Positions 21,275-64,000 of a DNA stretch of 64,000 bases are shown here, piece by piece. How positions within the stretch are numbered: the stretch's first letter is position 1; each line of letters begins with the position of its first letter. Made by a program: the position numbers and the translations under genes. Origin of the DNA: Hirundichthys speculiger (taxonomy: Eukaryota; Chordata; Actinopteri; Beloniformes; Exocoetidae); assembly GCA_018398805.1 (NCBI GenBank), contig JAGFBZ010002023.1:59534-123533 (forward strand). Reading direction: 5' to 3'. The notes below the pieces were generated by a model. It was given only the letters and a program-made list of their open reading frames with translations, was not told the DNA's origin and searched no databases.

Positions 21275-21700
21275 AGAACCCAGCCTGGTTCTGGGGTCCA
21301 CTCTGGTCTCCAGCCTGGTTCTGGGGTCCACTCTGGTCTCCAAACATGGTTCTGGTCTCCACTCTGGTGTCCAGACATGGTTCTGGTCTCCACTCTGGTC
21401 TCCAAACATGGTTCTGGTCTCCACGCTGGTCTCCAGCCTGGTTCTGGGGTCTACTCTGGTCTCCAAACATGGTTCTGGTCTCCACTCTGGTCTCCAGCCT
21501 GGTTCTGGGGTCCACTCTGGTGTCCAGCCTGGTTCTGGTCTCCACTCTGGTCTCCAAACATCATTCTGGGGTCCACTCTGGTCTCCAGCCTGGTTCTGGT
21601 CTCCACTCTGGTGTCCAGCTTGGTTCTGGTCTCCACTCTGGTCTCCAGCCTGGTTCTGGGGTCCACTCTGGTCTCCAGCCTGGTTCTGGTCTCTGGTCTC
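21275..21700 (+). repeat. 30-bp minisatellite
   Basis: The 30-bp unit contains ggttctggtctccactctgg and tctccagcct. About 14 copies alternate between tctggtctcc and tctggggtcc or between cagcct and aaacat. Confidence 0.93.
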
Positions 21701-22075
21701 ATCTGTTCAGAAGACACAGGTCCACAGGTCTGATGGATTGTTCAGACTGATCTTGGGGGACATTGGTGGTGTCTACCTTCAAACATCTGGACCTGCTCAC
21801 AGTGACCACATGGGGCACCAACACCATCGTCTGTCTAAACATTCACCTCCAAGTCAAGTCCAGATGTGCAGCAACAGTTGATTCTCCGAGGCAATTCAAA
21901 ATCTCATCAGCTCATCAATAACAATAATAATAATAATTTAAACAGAATGAAAAAATTAAAAAGAAGAATTAAAAAGTCTAATTGCTGCAGGAAAAAAAGA
22001 CCTAAATCTCTCTGTCCTGCAGAGAAGAAGACAAGAACTACTGCTGCTTTGATCCTCAAATGTGTTATGAAGACG

Positions 22076-25000
22076 ATGGTCCAGATGGTTCAGGATGGTC
22101 CAGATAGTTCAGGATGGTCCAGATGGTTCAGGATGGTCCAGATGGTTCAGGATGGTCCAGATGGTTCAGGATGGTCTAGATAGTTCAGGATGGTCTAGAT
22201 AGTTCAGGATGGACCAGATGGTTCAGGGTGGTCCAGGTTTTTCAGGATGGTCCAGATGGTTCGGGATGGTCCAGATAGTTTAGGATGGTCCAGATGGTTC
22301 AGGATGGTCCAGATGGTTCAGGATGGTCCAGGTAGTTTAGGATGGTCCAGATGGTTAAGGATGGTCCAGATAGATTTGGATGGTCCAGATGGTTCAGGAT
22401 GGTCCAGATGGTTCAGGATGGTCCAGATGGTTCAGGGTGGTCCAGATGGTTCAGGATGGTCCAGGTTGTTCAGGATGGTCCAGGTGGTTCAGGATGGTCC
22501 AGATGGTTCAGGGTGGTCCAAATAGTTTAGGATGGTCCAGATGGTTAAGGATGGTCCAGATAGATTTGGATGGTCCAGATGGTTCAGGATGGTCCAGATG
22601 GTTCAGGGTGGTCCAGATAGTTAAGGATGGTCCAGATGGTTCAGGATGGTCCAGATAGTTTAGGATGGTCCAGATGGTTAAGGATGGTCCAGGTGGTTCA
22701 GGGTGGTCCAGATAGTTTAGGATGGTCCAGATGGTTTAGGATGGTCCAGATAGATTTGGATGGTCCAGATGGTTCAGGATGGTCCAGATAGATTTGGATG
22801 GTCCAGATGGTTCAGGATGGTCCAGATAGTTTAGGATGGTCCAGATTGTTCAGGATGGTCCAGATGGTTCAGGATGATCCAGATAGATTTGGATGGTCCA
22901 GATGGTTCAGGATGGTCCAGATAGTTTAGGATGGTCCAGATTGTTCAGGATGGTCCAGATGGTTCAGGATGGTCCAGGTAGTTCAGGATGGTCCAGATGG
23001 TTCAGGATGGTCCAGATAGTTTAGGATGGTCCAGATGGTTAAGGATGGTCCAGATAGATTTGGATGGTCCAGATGGTTCAGGATGGTCCAGATAGTTTAG
23101 GATGGTCCAGATAGTTCAGTATGGTCCAGATGGTTCGGGATGGTCCAGATTGTTCAGGATGGTCCAGATGGTTCAGGATGGTTCAGATGGTTCAGGATGG
23201 TCCAGATGGTTCAGGATGGTCCAGGTTGTTCAGGGTGGTCCAGATGGTTCAGGATGGTCCAGATGGTTTAGGATGGTCCAGATGGTTCAGGATGGTCCAG
23301 ATGGTTTAGGATGGTCCAGATGGTTCAGGGTGGTCCAGATGGTTCAGGATGGTCCAGGTAGTTCAGGATGGTCCAGATGGTTCAGGATGGTCCAGATAGT
23401 TTAGGATGGTCCAGATGGTTAAGGATGGTCCAGATAGATTTGGATGGTCCAGATGGTTCAGGATGGTCCAGATAGTTTAGGATGGTCCAGATAGTTCAGT
23501 ATGGTCCAGATGGTTCGGGATGGTCCAGATTGTTCAGGATGGTCCAGATGGTTCAGGATGGTTCAGATGGTTCAGGATGGTCCAGATGGTTCAGGATGGT
23601 CCAGGTTGTTCAGGGTGGTCCAGATGGTTCAAGATGGTCCAGATGGTTTAGGATGGTCCAGATGGTTCAGGATGGTCCAGATGGTTTAGGATGGTCCAGA
23701 TGGTTCAGGATGGTCCAGATGGTTCAGGATGGTCCAGGTTGTTCAGGATGGTCCAGATGGTTCAGGATGGTCCAGATGGTTTAGGATGGTCCAGATGGTT
23801 AAGGATGGTCCAGGTGGTTCAGGGTGGTCCAGATAGTTTAGGATGGTCCAGATGGTTTAGGATGGTCCAGATAGATTTGGATGGTCCAGATGGTTCAGGA
23901 TGGTCCAGATAGATTTGGATGGTCCAGATGGTTCAGGATGGTCCAGATAGTTTAGGATGGTCCAGATTGTTCAGGATGGTCCAGATGGTTCAGGATGATC
24001 CAGATAGATTTGGATGGTCCAGATGGTTCAGGATGGTCCAGATAGTTTAGGATGGTCCAGATTGTTCAGGATGGTCCAGATGGTTCAGGATGGCCCAGAT
24101 AGTTTAGGATGGTCCAGATGGTTCAGGATGGTCCAGATAGTTTAGGATGGTCCAGATAGTTTAGGATGGTCCAGATGGTTCAGGATGGTCCAGGTTGTTC
24201 AGGATGGTCCAGATGGTTCAGGATGGTCCAGATAGTTTAGGATGGTCCAGATGGTTAAGGATGGTCCAGGTGGTTCAGGGTGGTCCAGATAGTTTAGGAT
24301 GGTCCAGATGGTTTAGGATGGTCCAGATAGATTTGGATGGTCCAGATGGTTCAGGATGGTCCAGATAGATTTGGATGGTCCAGATGGTTCAGGATGGTCC
24401 AGATAGTTTAGGATGGTCCAGATTGTTCAGGATGGTCCAGATGGTTCAGGATGATCCAGATAGATTTGGATGGTCCAGATGGTTCAGGATGGTCCAGATA
24501 GTTTAGGATGGTCCAGATGGTTCAGGATGGTCCAGATGGTTCAGGATGGTCTAGGTAGTTCAGGATGGTCCAGATGGTTCAGGATGGTCCAGATAGTTTA
24601 GGATGGTCCAGATGGTCCAGGGTGGGTCAGATGGTTCAGGATGGTCCAGATGGTTCAGGATGGTCCAGGTAGTTCAGGATGGTCCAGATGGTTCAGGATG
24701 GTCCAGATAGTTTAGGATGGTCCAGATGGTTAAGGATGGTCCAGATAGATTGGATGGTCCAGATGGTTCAGGATGGTCCAGATAGTTTAGGATGGTCCAG
24801 ATAGTTCAGTATGGTCCAGATGGTTCGGGATGGTCCAGATTGTTCAGGATGGTCCAGATCGTTCAGGATGGTTCAGATGGTTCATTCAGGATGGTCCAGA
24901 TGGTTCAGGATGGTCCAGGTGGTTCAGGATGGTCCATGGTTCAGGATGGTCCAGATGGTTTAGGATGGTCCAGATGGTTCAGGATGGTCCAGATGGTTCA

Positions 25001-25830
25001 GGATGGTCCAGATGGTTTAGGATGGTCCAGTTGGATTCCAGGATGGTCCAGATGGTTCAGGATGGTCCAGATGGTGGTTCAGGATGGTCCAGATGGTTCA
25101 GGGATGGTCCAGATAGTTTAGGATGTCCAGATGGTTAGGATGGTCCAGATAGATTTGGATGGTCCAGATGGTTCAGGATGGTCCAGATAGTTCAGGATGG
25201 TCCAGATAGTTCAGATGGTCCAGATGGTTCGGGATGGTCCAGATTGTTCAGGATGGTCCAGATGGTTCAGGATGGTTCAGATGGTTCAGGATGGTCCAGA
25301 TGGTTCAGGATGGTCCAGGTTGTGGTCCAGATGGTTCAGGATGGTCAGATGGTTTTCCAGGATGGTCCAGATGGTTCAGGATGGTCCAGATGGTTTAGGA
25401 TGGTCCAGATGGTTCAGGATGGTCCAGATGGTTCAGGATGGTCCAGTCAGGGGATGGTCCAGATGGTTCAGGATGGTCCAGATGGTTTAGGATGGTCCAG
25501 ATGGTTAAGGATGGTCCAGGTGGTCAGGGTGGTCCAGATAGTTTAGGATGGTCCAGATGGTTAGGATGGTCCAGATGGATTGGATGGTCCAGATGGTTCA
25601 GGATGGTCCAGAGAGATGGTCAGATGGTTCAGGATGGTCAGATGGTTCAGGATGATCCAGATAGATTTGGATGGTCCAGATGGTTCAGGATGGTCCAGAT
25701 AGTTCAGGATGGTCCAGATTGTTCAGGATGGTCAGGATGGTTCAGGATGGTCCAGATAGTTTAGGATGGTCCAGATGGTTCAGGATGGTCCAGATAGTTC
25801 AGGATGGTTCAGATGGTTCAGGATGGTCCA
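22076..25830 (+). repeat. 19-bp minisatellite with higher-order repeats, 3.75 kb
   Basis: The unit gatggtccagatggttcag has 19 bp, with about 197 copies. Variants (gatagtttag, gatagatttg, ggttgttcag, ggtggttcag) form longer repeated blocks, for example the block at 23102 recurs 380 bp later (20 units) at 23482. From about 24880 to 25660 the units become irregular, with many small insertions and deletions. Frames of about 100 codons are artefacts. Confidence 0.97.
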
Positions 25831-25839
25831 GGTTCTTGG

Positions 25840-26060
25840 TTTTTCCTCTTAGTTTTCTTTTGTGTTCAGTTATTGTCTCTCTTCCTGTCCTTCGTATCAC
25901 CTGTTTCCTGTTTTACTTTGAAGGTCTGTCTTGACTTCATAGTGTTCAGCTTTTCTTCCTCCCCTCTGTCTTCCTGACTGCCTGCACCTGTCTCTCATTT
26001 GTCCCTCTGTGTAAGTCTGTCTTTCCTCTTTCTGTTGCTGGTCTTTCTGTCCTGATGTGT

Positions 26061-26102
<42 letters not shown>

Positions 26103-26225
26103 ACCCCCCCCATCCTGCCTCGATGTCCTGTCAACCTTTTTTAAAGTACAAGTTAAGTTTGGATTTTTTCCCTTTTTGTAAATAAATCACGATGGCTGCA
26201 GACTCCTGTCTGGGTTCCTCCATCG
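25840..26225 (+). mobile_element. Possible 3' tail of a non-LTR retroelement
   Basis: A C/T-rich stretch with cctgtttcctgttttacttt, then gtaaataaatcacgatggct and actcctgtctgggttcctcc, has the look of the 3' end of fish LINEs (the taataaa and gactcctg/gggttc pattern). It is interrupted by a 40-C run at 26063-26102. Class uncertain. Confidence 0.4.
26063..26111. repeat. Poly(C) tract, C40-A-C8
   Basis: 40 consecutive C, one A, then 8 C, about 570 bp before the mmp24 start codon. It may form an i-motif, or a G-quadruplex on the other strand. Tract length is also error-prone in any sequencing. Confidence 0.9.
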
Positions 26226-26607
26226 TACAACTGGTCTCACTGGGTTTAAACACCAGTTCATTCTCTGGAAGGGGCTTTTTTTCTCATGTTCTCCTGATAC
26301 TTTATTGAATGTAAAAATATGAAAAGTATAAACGTGTGTAAAATCAGTTTAGATATATCCACGTAAACCTTCATTCAGGACCGCCGTGCGTCTGCAGCGC
26401 CCCCGGTGGCGGCAGCGCGCCGCTGCAACAACATCTTCACACCTCCTCCTGCCGGTCCCTCCCCCTTCTCCCCCCCCCTCCTCCTCTCTGGATCCAGGAG
26501 ACAACCGACCTGCATCCTCCAGTTCCTCCAGTTCCTCCAGCTGCAGCACAGACCGACCGCGCGCACAGGCGGACCACGCGCACACAAGCACGGATTGTAG
26601 CGTCGCG

Positions 26608-26637
26608 ATGAAGCGCGCGGACCGCGTCCTCCGGTGA
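26608..26637 (+). promoter_or_regulatory. mmp24: Upstream ORF in mmp24 leader (9 codons)
   Basis: ATG at 26608 opens nine codons, MKRADRVLR, and a TGA at 26635-26637. It lies 43 nt before the mmp24 start codon and in a different frame. It could reduce translation of the main frame if the transcript starts upstream. The leader extent is inferred. Confidence 0.45.
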
Positions 26638-26680
26638 GGAGCGCGGAGGCAGGAGCCCGCGAGACAACGGGGATACATCC

Positions 26681-61147
<34,467 letters not shown>

Positions 61148-61374
61148 TAAATGAAATTAAACCCAGATGTTCTCCATCATTCGTCCCTGTCCACCAGTCG
61201 CTGGGTGAGAACCATCTCTGTGTGACTAATGACTGCTGTCTGCCTCGGTCCGGATAATAACATGCTGATGAGGACGAATCTGCTACGAGAGATTAGAACA
61301 AAAGACAGTTCAGTTTGACAGAAGAGCTCTGAGTCACCACTGACACCGACGGGACGATTCTCCTGTTATTACCT

Positions 61375-64000
61375 CTGATAGGTCCAGTAGACTGGGTCCA
61401 GCCCTCTACGGTAGACTGGGTCCATCCTCTACGGTAGACTGGGTCCAGCCCTCTACGGTAGACTGGGTCCAGTCCTCTACGGTAGACTGGGTCCATCCTC
61501 TACGGTAGACTGGGTCCAGCCCTCTACGGTAGACTGGGTCCAGTCCTCTATGGTAGACTGGGTCCATGGTAGACTGGTCCAGGTCCACTGGGTCCATCCT
61601 CTACGGTAGACTGGGTCCATCCCTCTCTGGTAGACTGGGTCCAGTCCTCTACGGTAGACTGGGTCCATCCCTTTATGGTAGACTGGGTCCAGTCCTCTAT
61701 GGTAGACTGGGTCCATCCTCTATGGTAGACTGGGTCCATCCTCTATGGTAGACTGGGTCCAGTCCTCTATGGTAGACTGACGGGGTCCCCTCTATGGTGT
61801 AGACTGGTCCATCCTCTATGGTAGACTGGGTCCAGTCCTCTATGGTAGACTGGGTCCAGTCCTCTATGGTAGACTGGGTCCATCCTCTATGGTAGACTGG
61901 GTCCAGTCCTCTATTGGTAGACTGGTCCATCCTCTAGGTAGACTGGGTCCAGTCCTCTATGGTAGACTGGGTCCAGTCCTCTATGGTAGACTGGGTCCAG
62001 TCCTCTATGGTAGACTGGGACTGGGTCCAGTCCTCTACGGTAGACTGGGTCCATCCTCTATGGTAGACTTCTATGGGTCCAGTCCTCTATGGGTAGACTG
62101 GGTCCAGTCCTCTATGGTAGACTGGGTCCTCTAGGTAGACTGGGTCCATCCTCTATGGTAGACTGGGTCCAGTCCTCTATGGGTAGACTGGGGTCCATGG
62201 TCCTCTAAGGGTAGACTGGGTCCATCCTCTATGGTAGACTGGGTCCAGTCCTCTATACGGTAGACTGGGTCCAGTCTCTCTATGGTAGACTGGTCCTCCT
62301 CTATGGTAGACTGGGTCCATCCTCTATGGTAGACTGGGTCCATCTCTATGGTAACTGGGTCCATCCTCTATGGTAGACTGGTCCATCCTCTATGGTAGAC
62401 TGGGTCCAGTCCCTCTATGGTAGACTGGGTCCAGTCCTCTATGGTAGACTGGGTCCATCCTCTACGGTAGACTGGGTCCATCCTCTATGGTAGACTGGGT
62501 CCATCCTCTATGGTAGACTGGGTCCAGTCCTCTACGGTAGACTGGGTCCATCCTCTATGGTAGACTGGGTCCAGTCCTCTATGGTAGACTGGGTCCATCC
62601 TCTATGGTAGACTGGGTCCATCCTCTATGGTAGACTGGGTCCAGTCCTCTACTGTAGACTGGGTCCATCCTCTATGGAGACTAGGTACTGGGTCCAGTCC
62701 TCTATGGGTAGATGGGTCCATCCTCTATGGTAGACTGGGTCCAGTCCTCTATGGGTAGACTGGGTCCAGTCCTCTATGGTAGACTGGGGTCCAGTCCTCC
62801 TATGGTAGACTGGGTCCCAGTCCTCTATGGTAGGTACTGGGTCCATCCTCTATGGTAGACTGGGTCCATCCTCTACTCTATGGTAGACTGGGTCCAGGTA
62901 GACTGGGTCCATCCTATGGTAGACTGGGTCCATCCTCTATGGTAGACTGGGTCCAGTCTGGGTCTCTATGGTAGACTGGGTCCATCCTCTATGGTAGACT
63001 GGTCCATCCTCTATGTCCTCTACGGTAGACTGGGTCCATCCTCTATGGTAGACTGGGTCCAGGTCCTCTATGGTAGACTGGGTCCAGTCCTCTACTGGTA
63101 GACTGGGTCCATCCTCTATGGTAGACTGGGTCCATCCTCTATGGTAGACTGGGTCCAGTCCTCTCTCTATGACTGGGTCCAGACTGGGTCCAGTCTCTCT
63201 ATGGTAGACTGGGTCCATCCTCTATTGGGTAGTCCTCTAGGTAGACTGGGTCCAGTCCTCTATGGTAGACTGGTAGCCCAGTCCTCTATGGTCAACCTCC
63301 ATCCTCTATGGTAGACTGGGTCCATCCTCTATGGTATCTCTAGACTGGTCCAGTCCTCTATGGTAGACTGGGTCCATCCTCTATGGTAGACTGGGTCCAG
63401 TCCTCTACTGGTCCAGACTGGGTCCATCCTCTATGGTAGACTGGGTCGGGTCCTCTATTGTAGACCGGGTCCAGTCCTCTATGTAGACTGGGTCCAGTCC
63501 TCTACGGTAGACTGGGTCCAGTCTTCTACGGTAGACTGGGTCCATCCTCTACGGTAGACTGGGTCCAGTCCTCTATTGTAGACTGGATCCAGTCCTCTAT
63601 GGTAGACTGGGTACAGCCCTCTACGGTAGACTGGGTCCATCCTCTACGGTAGACTGGGTCCAGTCCTCTATGGTAGACTGGGTCCATCCTCTTGGTAGAC
63701 TGGGTCCATCCTCTATGGTAGACTGGGTCCAGTCCCTCTATGGGTAGACTGGGTCCAGCCCTCTACGGTAGACTGGGTCCAGTCCTCTATGGTAGACTGG
63801 GTCCAGCCCTCTAGTCTCTATGGTAGACTCGGTCCAGTCCTCTTACGGTAGACTGGGTCCATCCTCTACGGTAGACTGGGTCCATCCTCTATGGTAGACT
63901 GGGTCCAGTCTCTATGGTAGACTGGGTCCATCCTCTATGGTAGACTGGGTCCAGTCCTCTATTGTAGACTGGGTCCAGTCCTCTATGGTAGACTGGGTCC
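61375..64000 (+). repeat. 24/23-bp minisatellite, runs past the window end
   Basis: The 24-bp unit contains ggtagactgggtccagtcct and ctat or ctac. A 23-bp variant has gtccatcctctat. Over 105 copies in mmp24 intron 5. It is irregular between about 61780 and 63480, with many short indels, and regular again at the right. Frames of 60-93 codons in it are artefacts. Confidence 0.97.

Noticed and set aside
9241..26680. EIF6 gene expected between FAM83C and MMP24 from human synteny
   Set aside because: No exon-like block resembling it was seen on either strand. The interval is repeats and AT-rich DNA.

Overview
This is nuclear DNA from a vertebrate, almost certainly a ray-finned (teleost) fish. The evidence is spliced genes with GT-AG introns, Tc1-like, hAT-like and RTE/Rex-like transposon remnants of fish type, and very many AT-rich and minisatellite introns. 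The species cannot be named from the sequence. Two incomplete genes are present, both on the + strand. The 3' part of fam83c (three coding exons, 364-9240) is followed about 17.4 kb later by the 5' part of mmp24 (five coding exons, 26681-61091, continuing past the window). FAM83C and MMP24 are also close neighbours on human chromosome 20q11.22, so this is conserved synteny and supports both names. Hand-summed coding sequence is about 1.8 kb, near 3% of the window.

Layout: 1-9240 is fam83c. Its larger intron holds two arrays of a 28-bp minisatellite, a Tc1 transposase remnant, a ~45-bp array and a 40-bp array. Its last intron holds a 1285-bp hAT-like element with perfect 8-bp target-site duplications. 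9241-26340 is fam83c 3' UTR and intergenic DNA, with a 261-bp inverted-repeat MITE and arrays with periods near 15, 20, 4, 10, 50, 30 and 19 bp. A CpG-rich stretch at about 26380-26800 carries the mmp24 first exon (start codon 26681) and a short upstream ORF. Intron 1 of mmp24 (26804-51892, 25.1 kb) is crowded with minisatellites, LINE and Tc1 remnants, a second MITE copy and a hAT MITE. Exons 2-5 (51893-52041, 55335-55451, 60680-60779, 60887-61091) encode the propeptide, cysteine switch, furin site and first half of the catalytic domain. They are separated by arrays, including a 3.2-kb 14-bp array, a telomere-like (TTAGGG) tract and a 24-bp array that runs off the end.

The striking property is the tandem-repeat load. 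About 29 arrays, most with different unit lengths (6 to 55 bp), cover by my hand tally about 31.6 kb, roughly half the window. One 28-bp family occurs at six places, once inverted. One array repeats a splice-donor-like motif every 14 bp just upstream of an mmp24 exon. Another repeats a CAGCTG E-box about every 10 bp. The long stop-free frames in these arrays are by-products of unit length and composition, not genes. I found no RNA gene, no CRISPR array and no complete transposase gene.
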